NCBI GenBank assembly: GCA_018646625.1
Contig: JABGUJ010000003.1
Coordinates: 268,355-332,354 of the forward strand
Direction: 5' to 3'
Source of the DNA: Candidatus Woesearchaeota archaeon
GTDB taxonomy: Archaea; Nanobdellota; Nanobdellia; Woesearchaeales; JABGUJ01
DNA length: 64,000 nt
Shown: positions 54,942-62,457 of the stretch, piece by piece
Position numbering within the stretch: the first letter of the stretch is position 1
How the letters are laid out: each line of letters opens with the position of its first letter
Translations under genes and position numbers: made by a program
Notes under the pieces: generated by a model
The model's input: only the letters and a program-made list of their open reading frames with translations
Databases searched by the model: none
What the model was told of the DNA's origin: nothing

Positions 54942-55615
54942 CTTTTTCTTTTTTTAAATTCTATTTTATCTTCTAACAATACACCTTGATGCAATTCTAC
55001 AGGTCTCCACTTATCTTCTACCAACTTAGCTTCTAACCAATCAGCCAAATCATTAGGATTACCTATTGTAGCACTCAAAGCAATTATCTGTACGTTCTTC
55101 AAAAGATCTCTAAGAATTGTTAATAGTATCTCTAACGTCGGTCCTCTTGAAGCATCATTAAGCAAATGCACCTCATCCACTACAACAGTCGCAACATCCT
55201 TCAACCATTCAGCCCTATGTCTAATTAAACTATCAAGCTTTTCAGACGTACAGAATATAAGATCATTTTGCGCAATATACGGATCTGCAGAATCCAAATC
55301 ACCAATCGAAACCCCAACTTTAAGCAAATGACCATATCTTTGCTTCATTTCTTTATACTTCTCTGTCGCCAAAGCCTTCAAAGGAACAATATAGATGGCT
55401 TTCCCTTTTCTTTTTAGAATACCATCAATCATTGCCAGTTCCGCAACTAGAGTTTTACCTGACGCAGTCGGAGTACAAACCAAAAGATTTTCTCCATCAA
55501 ACAAACCTGCATCTATAGATTTCTCTTGAGAAGGTCTTAGTTCTTTGATACCTAACCCATCTAATACTTCATAGAATTGCGGTTCAATCTTAGTTTTTAG
55601 AGCGTCTAAATGCAT
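54938..55615 (-). CDS. Hel308/Ski2-like helicase fragment: RecA1 domain only
   Basis: 225 aa. Motifs Q (RPSQ), I (TPTASGKTLVAE), Ia (VPLKALA), Ib (TSEK), II (DEVHLL) and III (ALSATIGN) are all intact. The protein then stops in WRPVELHQGVL...KKRKS, just where the linker to RecA2 begins. A full Hel308 has about 700 residues with RecA2, winged helix and ratchet domains. The downstream DNA is the 3' end of the convergent lipoprotein gene, so no in-line remainder exists. Either a split gene with the second half elsewhere or a truncated copy. Confidence 0.88.
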   Translation of the reverse strand: MHLDALKTKIEPQFYEVLDGLGIKELRPSQEKSIDAGLFDGENLLVCTPTASGKTLVAELAMIDGILKRKGKAIYIVPLKALATEKYKEMKQRYGHLLKVGVSIGDLDSADPYIAQNDLIFCTSEKLDSLIRHRAEWLKDVATVVVDEVHLLNDASRGPTLEILLTILRDLLKNVQIIALSATIGNPNDLADWLEAKLVEDKWRPVELHQGVLLEDKIEFKKRKS

Positions 55616-55777
55616 AATTCAAAGGAAGAACATAGAAGTTGTTATGTCTTTCTATTAAGAAAAAGACGACGCAACAGAGAGTTACAACCAAACAGAGACC
55701 AATGAGCAGCCCCATTCAAAAAAGAAAAGTTAATAAATAAGCTAACACCTCAATAATAAACAAGGAGGGGCAGATTA

Positions 55778-55814
55778 TTTGCTAAGACAGCCAAAAAGAC
55801 CGGCGTTTAGCAAA
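55778..55814 (+). promoter_or_regulatory. Stem-loop hiding the TTG start of the short ORF
   Basis: TTTGCTAA (55778-55785) pairs perfectly with TTAGCAAA (55807-55814), with GCC/GGC inside. The TTG start (55779-55781) lies in the 5' arm. AAGGAGGGG (55762-55770) is just outside. A TTAATAAATA box (about 55728) would start transcription near 55755. Confidence 0.5.
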
Positions 55815-55838
55815 AAAAGGACCACTCTCGTCAGTTAA
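55779..55838 (+). CDS. Short basic peptide ORF (19 aa) heading the 55.9-61 kb cluster
   Basis: TTG start 8 nt after AAGGAGGGG, the best ribosome binding site in this part of the window. The product MLRQPKRPAFSKKRTTLVS is strongly basic. It ends 30 nt before the PLP enzyme gene. It may be a leader peptide, a small protein or a peptide substrate for the ATP-grasp ligase downstream. Ribosome binding site and promoter position support it; length and lack of homologues that I know of argue for caution. Confidence 0.4.
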   Translation: MLRQPKRPAFSKKRTTLVS

Positions 55839-55868
55839 ACCACAAAAGGAGCGTTATTTAAACCCAAA

Positions 55869-56837
55869 ATGAGAGTAAAAGGAATTCTGGATCTTATTGG
55901 CAACACGCCAACCGTAAAACTTGAGAAAATAATTCAACAAGAAGGTGTTGAGATATTTGCAAAGTTAGAAGGTCATAACCTAACAGGAAGCATGAAAGCA
56001 AGATCCGCATTAGGGATGATCGAAGCAGCAGAAGCTAGAGGAGAACTTACCCCTGGAAGAAGCACAATCATTGAATCCACATCAGGAAATCTAGGATATG
56101 CACTTGCCGCAATTGGCGGAGTAAAAGGATATAGAGTAATTCTAGTTTTAGATCCGAAAACTGATGATCTTAAAAGAAATATATTGAAAGGATACGGCGC
56201 CGAATTAGTTACAGTTACAGAATCAGATGAACACGGCGCATTCCAACCAACAAGAATTGCAAGAGTACAAGAAATGTTAGGAGAAACTCCTAATTCGTGG
56301 ACACCAAACCAATATCACAATCCAGACAATCTGGATGCACACTACAAAACAATGGGTCCTGAGATATTCGCAGATTTAGAAGGAAGAGTAGATGTGGTTG
56401 TTGGAGCAATTGGTACATGCGGTCATTTAGGAGGAGCTGCAAAATTCTTAATGGAACAAAATCCAGATCTAAGAGTAATTGGAGTAGAACCAGAAGGATC
56501 CGTATTATCTGGAGGAGAATTCTGTCCATACTTAATTCAAGGTCCAGGACTTAGCTTCAAACCATCAAATCTAGATTTAGGAGTTATAAGAGAAATAGTA
56601 AAAGTATCAGATAAAGACGCAATGTATGCTGCCAGAGAACTTGCAAGAAAAGAAGCAATACTATCAGGGAGCTCGGCAGGAAGTGTAATATATGCTACAA
56701 GACAGATTGCACCAGAACTTCCAGAAGGATCTAGAGTCGCAGTAATATTAGCAGATGGGGGATTCCGTTACGGAACCAATTTCTATGATGATAATTGGAT
56801 GGTAACACACGCAATGCAACCTCCGTCATCACAATAA
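55869..56837 (+). CDS. PLP-dependent beta-replacement enzyme (cysteine synthase/SbnA-like)
   Basis: 322 aa, fold type II PLP family. ILDLIGNTPTVKL opens the protein, the PLP lysine lies in LTGSMKARSA (about 44), the phosphate-proximal loop is ESTSGNLGYALA (about 75) and GTCGHLGGAAKF is the PLP phosphate site (about 180). S/GSSAGSV lies near the C-terminus. SGNLG (instead of SGNTG) and the DPK segment after it resemble SbnA-type enzymes, which make non-protein amino acids, more than housekeeping CysK. First full gene of a cluster with an ATP-grasp ligase. Confidence 0.87.
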   Translation: MRVKGILDLIGNTPTVKLEKIIQQEGVEIFAKLEGHNLTGSMKARSALGMIEAAEARGELTPGRSTIIESTSGNLGYALAAIGGVKGYRVILVLDPKTDDLKRNILKGYGAELVTVTESDEHGAFQPTRIARVQEMLGETPNSWTPNQYHNPDNLDAHYKTMGPEIFADLEGRVDVVVGAIGTCGHLGGAAKFLMEQNPDLRVIGVEPEGSVLSGGEFCPYLIQGPGLSFKPSNLDLGVIREIVKVSDKDAMYAARELARKEAILSGSSAGSVIYATRQIAPELPEGSRVAVILADGGFRYGTNFYDDNWMVTHAMQPPSSQ

Positions 56838-56853
56838 TCGTTGGGGAAATCAA

Positions 56854-57648
56854 ATGAGTACAAATCAAAACTTAGGGATAGTTCTAAGAGTAGACAATGT
56901 TCTAAAACCAGGAACATATGAAAACTTTAAAGCTATGATGGATGTGATAAACAGCAAAGGAGCTACTGCAGTAATTGACGTCACACCAAAATGGCATGGC
57001 ACCACAGACCATGATCCAGAATACGTCGCAGTCATCAAAAATCAACTCGACAAAGGTCACGTTCTTGCATTACATGGTGTCGAACACAGATGCAGAATTC
57101 TTCAAGAACACGAACACAAAGTTTCATGGTTACCAAGCGAAGATGAGTTTGATTGTAAAGACTATCACAGAATTCACGGCACAGATATTCCTATAGAAAT
57201 ACAAAGAGAATGGTTAAGAGAAGGTAATCAACTACTAGAAAAAATTCTAGGACAAAGAACCGATCTACTTATGCCTCCAGCACACGCATTTAATTCTAAT
57301 ACACTTGCCGCAATGAAAGAAGAAGGATTCGTTGCAACTTCAGATTACGGACGATGGGACGCAAGACCATATCAAAAAGATGGAATCTGGGTGCTACCTT
57401 TTGACTTTGAAGATTACATGAAAAACACCGATGAAGATGGTGGAAACGCAGAAGCCATCTTCAAAATGTATACTAAATATTTTGAAGCCAGCGTAAGACA
57501 ACAAGGTTTCTATGCGATGTTTACACACTGCGATTTTAGCGGAGAAGGAAACGCAAGTCCAGAAAGACTAAAGATATTAGATCGAATGATCACATATGCA
57601 CAAGATAAAGATCATAGATTCATAGACCCAAGAGAAATTTTAAGATGA
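56854..57648 (+). CDS. NodB-like/DUF2334 polysaccharide-deacetylase-fold protein
   Basis: 264 aa. The metal-site Asp is in LRVDNVLKPG (about 11) and the HxxxH motif in ALHGVEHR (about 72-79). MPPAHAFNSNTLAAMKEEGF and FTHCDF lie near the third and fourth strands. The fold is that of carbohydrate esterase 4/DUF2334; substrates may be amides other than chitin. It overlaps the ATP-grasp gene by 4 nt. Confidence 0.78.
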   Translation: MSTNQNLGIVLRVDNVLKPGTYENFKAMMDVINSKGATAVIDVTPKWHGTTDHDPEYVAVIKNQLDKGHVLALHGVEHRCRILQEHEHKVSWLPSEDEFDCKDYHRIHGTDIPIEIQREWLREGNQLLEKILGQRTDLLMPPAHAFNSNTLAAMKEEGFVATSDYGRWDARPYQKDGIWVLPFDFEDYMKNTDEDGGNAEAIFKMYTKYFEASVRQQGFYAMFTHCDFSGEGNASPERLKILDRMITYAQDKDHRFIDPREILR

Positions 57649-58922
57649 AAGCAGTAGGAAAAACACTAAGAGATATAATTAGTGAAGATGAGAAAGACCA
57701 AATCATTTTTGGGTATGAGATTCTTTCACAACCCGACCCAACCATCCTAACAAGAATTCCACACATAACACATCGAAATCAAGCCATTGCAACAATAGCA
57801 AAAGAAGGCGATATAGTACTTTTAAATCAACCAATAAATCAACAATATCAACAATGGCTAAGAGAAGTTGGTTTTGGAACTGACGCAATACACGAAGTTG
57901 AAACCGATGGACAAACTCCAATAACCGAACTAGTTACAGATCTCAGATTCAAAATCCCGTCACAAGAAGGAACAAGAATATATGTTCCAAGAATGGTTTC
58001 GGATACAGATCATGATGCCGCATCAGCACTTAACGCCGTCCTTTTTGGAGGAAATACAGACCTCGTTCTAAAGTATTACGATAAAGGTGAATTCAAAACT
58101 AGATGTCAAGAACTAGAAATTCCGGTTGTAGAATTTAGAGTTCTAGAGGCACCAAAAGGAATCAAGGTAAGTGCATTATCGGATGCGATAAGAGAAATAC
58201 TAGAGACAAGTGAAGGCGCCATCGTAAAAGCCATGACATCATCAGCAGGAGCTGATACTTACAGAGTTAACAAAGAAAACATAGCAGCAATAGCAGAAAC
58301 AGTTGTCAAAGAAGGTAAAACTCGAGTCATTGTAGAAGCTTTAGCAAAAGTAAGAAGAGAATATTCATCTCAGTGGGCAGTAGATCTAAAAGGAAATGTC
58401 AATTTAGTAGGCATCTGCAATATGCACGCAGATCAAAAAGGAAGCCACATAGGCAACACATACCCGACCCCACAAGGAGTATTAGCCACACTCACAAAAT
58501 ATTCACACAGAGTTGGAACCGACATGAGTGAACAAGGATATATTGGAAATTTTCAATTAGATTTATTTGAAACCGAACATGGTATTTTGATGAGCGAAAA
58601 CAATACAAGGATGAGCGGCTCTAGCATCGCATGGGACGTATTCCATAGACTAAACCACAGACACAAGAAAAAAGGAGTATTTATCTCAACAAAGTTTCAG
58701 GTTCCACCTAATTCTTTTGACTGTATTAAAGAAAGTTGTAGAGATATTATTTATACTGGAAGAGACTATAACTGTTTTTTCCCATACGATATTGGAGCCA
58801 TAGACATAACAGGACAATTTATGGGAGTAATCATTGCAGAAGATCAAGAAAAAGCTAAATCAATATTAAAAGAAATAGAACGGAAAGGAATCAAGAGCAG
58901 CATATCTTCAGAGTATTTATAA
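57645..58922 (+). CDS. ATP-grasp ligase, probably forming a peptide or amide bond
   Basis: 425 aa. A pre-ATP-grasp region (about 1-130) is followed by LNAVLFGGNTDLVLKYYDKGEFKTRCQELEIPVV (ATP-grasp entry, about 125-165), GAIVKAMTSSAGADTYRV (P-loop-like, about 195), VIVEALAK (hinge) and LDLFETEHGILMSENNTRMSGSSIAW (Mg2+ Glu/Asn, about 305-330). The pattern fits the D-Ala-D-Ala-ligase/peptide-ligase branch. Substrates cannot be read from sequence. Neighbours suggest joining of a PLP-derived amino acid to a carrier or peptide. Confidence 0.82.
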   Translation: MKAVGKTLRDIISEDEKDQIIFGYEILSQPDPTILTRIPHITHRNQAIATIAKEGDIVLLNQPINQQYQQWLREVGFGTDAIHEVETDGQTPITELVTDLRFKIPSQEGTRIYVPRMVSDTDHDAASALNAVLFGGNTDLVLKYYDKGEFKTRCQELEIPVVEFRVLEAPKGIKVSALSDAIREILETSEGAIVKAMTSSAGADTYRVNKENIAAIAETVVKEGKTRVIVEALAKVRREYSSQWAVDLKGNVNLVGICNMHADQKGSHIGNTYPTPQGVLATLTKYSHRVGTDMSEQGYIGNFQLDLFETEHGILMSENNTRMSGSSIAWDVFHRLNHRHKKKGVFISTKFQVPPNSFDCIKESCRDIIYTGRDYNCFFPYDIGAIDITGQFMGVIIAEDQEKAKSILKEIERKGIKSSISSEYL

Positions 58923-59653
58923 TGAAAATAATCGATTGCCATGCACATATAGGAAAAGAAGGAGATAAAAATATTGACTTGGCTAAAATAAAGATTCATC
59001 TTAAAAGAAATAAAATAAATAAAGTTGTGCTGTTTCCATTTATATCAGACACACTCACCCAAGATTCTTTAAAAATATTAGAACTATCAAAAAAAAATAA
59101 ATTCATAATACCTTTCATAAGATTTAATCCAAACACAATTACTAAAAAAGAATTAGAAAAATTACTAGATAATCCATTCAAAGGTGTAAAATTACACCCT
59201 CGAGCAGAGAAATTCAATCCACTAGACCAAAAATTCGACTGGATCTTCAAAGAAATACAGAAGCATAATATCCCCATACTATTTCACTGCAAATCATATC
59301 ATTTCGATCCTGATAGTCACCCTGAAAAAATACTCAAACTGGCAAAACGACATCCAAAACAGATATTTATCCTGGGTCACTTCGCAGGAGTCAACAAAGA
59401 ATTATTTAAAGAATATGTCAAACAAAAAAATATCTATGTTGAAACCTCTATTGATGTCACACCCAACGCATATCGTGAAGTTGTATTAAAATACGGATTC
59501 AAAAGACTTCTATTCGGAACCGATTTCCCGTATTCTTTTGGAGAGATAGAACTCATGAAGCTAAAGTTTGCCAATTTAGGAAAAGAGATGGAAGAGAGAA
59601 TTCTATACAAAAATGCAGAGAATCTATTAAATAAACAATCCAAGAACTTTTAA
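58922..59653 (+). CDS. Amidohydrolase (COG2159-like), copy 1
   Basis: 243 aa, TAATG overlap with the ATP-grasp gene. TIM-barrel metal motifs: DCHAHIG (HxH), GVKLHPRAEKF (Lys/His), PILFHCKSYHF (His), FILGHFAG (His) and FGTDFPYSFG (Asp). The family hydrolyses or decarboxylates small carboxylic substrates or amides. It is paralogous to the next gene over its full length. Confidence 0.88.
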   Translation: MKIIDCHAHIGKEGDKNIDLAKIKIHLKRNKINKVVLFPFISDTLTQDSLKILELSKKNKFIIPFIRFNPNTITKKELEKLLDNPFKGVKLHPRAEKFNPLDQKFDWIFKEIQKHNIPILFHCKSYHFDPDSHPEKILKLAKRHPKQIFILGHFAGVNKELFKEYVKQKNIYVETSIDVTPNAYREVVLKYGFKRLLFGTDFPYSFGEIELMKLKFANLGKEMEERILYKNAENLLNKQSKNF

Positions 59654-59680
59654 AACAGCAAGACACACAGAATACCAAGA

Positions 59681-60412
59681 ATGATAATAGACATACACAC
59701 ACACATAGGCAAAGACGTAAGCGACCCAAAGTTAGAAAAATACAGCAAAGACCAACTTCTAGCAGACATGGACAAAAACCAAATACAGCACTCCGCAGTA
59801 TTCCCATTCAACAGACCTGACGAAGATCTTCTAAAAGAATCATTAAGAATCCTAGAGTTATCAAAAGAAAACAAAAAAATAATACCATTTCTAAGATTTA
59901 ATCCAAACACAATAACTAAAGAAGAGCTAAACAAACTATTAAGCAAAGGTTTCAAAGGAGTAAAACTCCACCCAAGAGCTCAAAACTTTGTATTCAACAA
60001 AATAGAATATGATCGGATCTATGAAATAATAGAAAAACACAAAGTTCCATTATTAATCCACACAAGAGCCGCAACCATGGAAACTAGCGATCCTGCTTAT
60101 GCAATAGACATCGCACAAAGATTCCCAAACCTAAAGATTATAGCAGCACACTTCTTTGGAGGGGGCCTAAACAACGATCTCCTAAACCAAGTAGCAAAAC
60201 ACAAAAACCTATACGTAGACACATCAGTATATTCCAGCATTATGGAAATGAGAAGAGTTGTAAGAACTTACGATCGGCTAATATATGGCAGTGACGCCCC
60301 TTACAGCGACCAAGAAGTCGAAATCCTAAAAATAAAGAAAGCAAAGCTACCTAAGAAGATAGAAGACAAAATACTCTTCAAAAACGCTTTAGAAGTGCTA
60401 AACCTAAAGTAA
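59681..60412 (+). CDS. Amidohydrolase (COG2159-like), copy 2
   Basis: 243 aa, same length as copy 1. Motifs DIHTHIG, GVKLHPRAQNF, PLLIHTRA, IIAAHFFGG and YGSDAPYSDQE keep all metal ligands, so both copies should be active. The difference after the third His (HTRAATME against HCKSYHFD) falls in the substrate loop and suggests different substrates. Confidence 0.88.
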   Translation: MIIDIHTHIGKDVSDPKLEKYSKDQLLADMDKNQIQHSAVFPFNRPDEDLLKESLRILELSKENKKIIPFLRFNPNTITKEELNKLLSKGFKGVKLHPRAQNFVFNKIEYDRIYEIIEKHKVPLLIHTRAATMETSDPAYAIDIAQRFPNLKIIAAHFFGGGLNNDLLNQVAKHKNLYVDTSVYSSIMEMRRVVRTYDRLIYGSDAPYSDQEVEILKIKKAKLPKKIEDKILFKNALEVLNLK

Positions 60413-60443
60413 CATTTTTAAACCAAAAAAATAACCATAAACT

Positions 60444-61049
60444 ATGCAACCGTACAAGCAATCAACAAAATTCACCTGTTCAATTGCATCATTAATGGCA
60501 ATTCTCAATCATTACGATAAATCCGTTCAACTAAATCGAGAAACCGAGCTCGAATTATGGCAAGAAACGGTTGTTCTACCAACAAGAAGAAGCTCATTAT
60601 TCGCAATGGCAATGGTTGCCAAAGAATACAATGTAGATTTTAAAGTAATAGTAGAAGATACCAGCTTTCTATTCCCGGAATATAGATTCAAGAAATACCG
60701 AAAATTCGAAGTAGAACTGGCAGAAGATAACGAAAAGAGATTTCTAAGATTAGCACAAAAAAAGAACATAAACATAGAAGAAAGAGCGATCTCTTTAGAA
60801 GAAATAAAGACCTTAGTACAAGAAGGAAAGAAAGTATTAGTGAGATTAAACATAGGAGTACTAAGAAACACTAAAGCAAACAGAAGCAAAGCACATTACA
60901 TTGCAATTGACGATTACTACGACAACATATTTGTTGTAATGGACCCAAGAATTGGAATAAAAAAGATAAAAGAAAACAAAATGAAAGAAGCATTTGAAAC
61001 TGTTAAAGACAAATGTAAAAGAGATCACAGAATGATTATCTTTGGTTAA
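60444..61049 (+). CDS. Papain-like C39-type cysteine peptidase domain protein
   Basis: 201 aa. A TATA-like TTTTTAAACC (about 60415) and no ribosome binding site suggest a separate leaderless transcript. The catalytic pattern is QSTKFTCSIASLMAILNHY (Gln and Cys, about 6-24), KAHYIAIDDYYDNIFVVMDPRIG (His at about 153, Asp further on). Peptidase C39 domains cleave after double-Gly leaders in peptide exporters; stand-alone ones also occur. Its place beside an ATP-grasp ligase fits peptide processing, by inference. Confidence 0.78.
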   Translation: MQPYKQSTKFTCSIASLMAILNHYDKSVQLNRETELELWQETVVLPTRRSSLFAMAMVAKEYNVDFKVIVEDTSFLFPEYRFKKYRKFEVELAEDNEKRFLRLAQKKNINIEERAISLEEIKTLVQEGKKVLVRLNIGVLRNTKANRSKAHYIAIDDYYDNIFVVMDPRIGIKKIKENKMKEAFETVKDKCKRDHRMIIFG

Positions 61050-61612
61050 AAACCACGACGTTTCTTCAAGAATTCTATTAAACCATCAGGCAACACAGGC
61101 TTACCATTCTTCAAAACATATCTATAAGGAAAGATCTGACTTTCATTTTTTCCAGTTTCAATCTCAATTTCATCAATAAACTTAATCTCAGAAAACTTAG
61201 CACCATCCGCAATCATCTTAACTACCAAAACGGCAGTATTTGTCGACATTTGCACAGGCCCTAAATTACGAACAGAACACTTAATATTATCAGACAGAGC
61301 AGTCTTAGTTCTACCATCCATCGGATGATTACCCAACACGCCACCGAAAATCATATAATCAAACTTTTTACAATCAGCAGTCGTTAACACTTTAGACGCC
61401 TGAGGATCAAGAACACAAACATTCTTCAGTTTTTGAGTAATTACGCTCTTTATACCGACCCTTCCAATAGTTTCCAATTTAGAAGCAGCAACCGTACCTT
61501 TAACATTTGTAAAAATGATATTCTTCTTACCAACGGTGTCGGAGGCATGCTTATACTCTAACCAACACCACTTATACAATCTACCATCCAAATGTTCTAA
61601 TATATATTTCAT
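61046..61612 (-). CDS. SPOUT-fold methyltransferase, Sfm1/COG2428 family
   Basis: 188 aa. KYILEHLDGRLYKWCWLEYKH is the typical start of this family, followed by NIIFTNVKG, VCVLDPQASK, FDYMIFGGVLGNHPMDGRTKTAL (SPOUT knot, SAM site) and RNLGPVQMSTNTAVLV. The yeast relative Sfm1 methylates an arginine of ribosomal protein Rps3; archaeal members were annotated as RNA methyltransferases. The TATA box CTTAAATAA at about 61635 is 25 nt upstream. Its tail overlaps the convergent C39-like gene by 4 nt. Confidence 0.88.
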   Translation of the reverse strand: MKYILEHLDGRLYKWCWLEYKHASDTVGKKNIIFTNVKGTVAASKLETIGRVGIKSVITQKLKNVCVLDPQASKVLTTADCKKFDYMIFGGVLGNHPMDGRTKTALSDNIKCSVRNLGPVQMSTNTAVLVVKMIADGAKFSEIKFIDEIEIETGKNESQIFPYRYVLKNGKPVLPDGLIEFLKKRRGF

Positions 61613-61651
61613 AAGACAATTAGGAGAATAGAATTATTTAAGTCTTTCCAA

Positions 61652-61960
61652 CTATACTGGAACAACCCTAAAACCAACTTTCTCAGGAATTATAACAAGT
61701 TCTTTAACCTTATCAAGCTTTTCCTTTTTCACAAGATCCTTAGGAATACGCATACCATAACTCTCACCCCATTTAGTGAGCTTAACATTATACTTTCTGA
61801 GTTCTCTATACTCTTTGGCTACGCACTCAAGTTGCTTCATAGAAAGAATCTCCTCCCCACAAGAGTTACAAACAAAATAAGAATATTTAACACCTTCAGG
61901 AGTTTTAGAAACTTTCAGAGCCATAGACTTGCTACACACCGGACATGATTTCTTCTTCAT
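61652..61960 (-). CDS. MqsA-like zinc-finger antitoxin with a SpoVT/AbrB-type domain
   Basis: 102 aa. N-terminal zinc finger CPVCSKSM...CNSCGEE (about 6-37), a helical linker, and a C-terminal AbrB-type swapped-hairpin motif (KLTKWGESYGMRIPKDLVKKEKL, about 60-82). This domain order is usual for MqsA/YgiT-like antitoxins of DUF4258 toxins. Coupled to the upstream toxin gene by a 4-nt overlap. Confidence 0.83.
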   Translation of the reverse strand: MKKKSCPVCSKSMALKVSKTPEGVKYSYFVCNSCGEEILSMKQLECVAKEYRELRKYNVKLTKWGESYGMRIPKDLVKKEKLDKVKELVIIPEKVGFRVVPV

Positions 61961-62190
61961 TTTCTTGTTACGGTTATTACCTTAATAGTTAAGCCACAAA
62001 CTTGGCCAACACATTGTATTGAAAAGTCACCATAAGACCTTACAAACTTGACATAGTTCTTTCCTACAACAACTCGCTTCCCAGACTTGATTGTAGCTTC
62101 AACCATATCTGGATAAATTCTTCTCTGCAATGCACGCTTAAAAGCGTGATGCGAGATATCAATTGTGTAGTCTTCAACATCCATCTTCAC
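61957..62190 (-). CDS. DUF4258 toxin-like protein
   Basis: 77 aa from GTG at 62190; ATG at 62184 is an equally possible start. The family pattern is clear: SHHAFKRALQRRIYPDMVEATIKSGKR, then a beta sheet and VITVTRK at the end. DUF4258 proteins are RelE-like toxin candidates paired with zinc-finger antitoxins. Toxin-first gene order. Expression is likely autoregulated through the palindrome just upstream. Confidence 0.82.
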   Translation of the reverse strand: MKMDVEDYTIDISHHAFKRALQRRIYPDMVEATIKSGKRVVVGKNYVKFVRSYGDFSIQCVGQVCGLTIKVITVTRK

Positions 62191-62194
62191 AAAA

Positions 62195-62220
62195 GATATC
62201 CTAAGATATTAAAGGATATC
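62195..62220 (-). promoter_or_regulatory. Operator palindrome of the toxin-antitoxin module
   Basis: GATATCCT (62195-62202) and AGGATATC (62213-62220) form a perfect 8-bp inverted repeat with a 10-nt A/T spacer. It sits between the TATA box (TTTATATATTA on the minus strand, about 62222-62233) and the start codon, over the expected transcription start. Binding there would block transcription, as is usual for AbrB-type antitoxins. Confidence 0.75.
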
Positions 62221-62276
62221 ATAATATATAAATCTTTTCACTTAATCATATAAATACTCAAATATCACAATAACCA

Positions 62277-62343
62277 ATACCTGGTCAAGGTCAGCAGTCA
62301 TGACTGCTACAATGCCAGATTATGCAACTCCGGTTTTCTTTCT
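62277..62343 (+). ncRNA. Possible small RNA
   Basis: A TATA box (CATATAAATAC, about 62247-62256) lies about 27 nt before a fold in which CTGG (62281-62284) pairs with CCAG (62315-62318) around a perfect 16-bp palindrome AGCAGTCATGACTGCT (62293-62308). CCGGTTTTCTTTCTT at 62330-62343 would terminate it. No ORF is present. C/D or H/ACA boxes are not convincing. Confidence 0.35.
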
Positions 62344-62380
62344 TATTACAAAGAACCAGTATATAATTCTCACACAGACG

Positions 62381-62398
62381 ACTGTCTAGTGTCCAGTG
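62381..62398. repeat. Short motif shared with 48488-48505
   Basis: ACTGTCTAGTGTCCAGTG differs at one base from the copy near the HEPN/MNT module. It lies about 190 bp upstream of the DUF4258 toxin. Confidence 0.6.
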
Positions 62399-62457
62399 CA
62401 ACGTCATCATCCCGCAAACAATAAAATTAAAAGAACACAAACCCAATCGAAAATCCT

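Noticed and set aside
54938-55615. Frameshift within the A-rich end of the Hel308 fragment
   Set aside because: No RecA2 motif appears in any frame downstream. The space belongs to the convergent lipoprotein gene.
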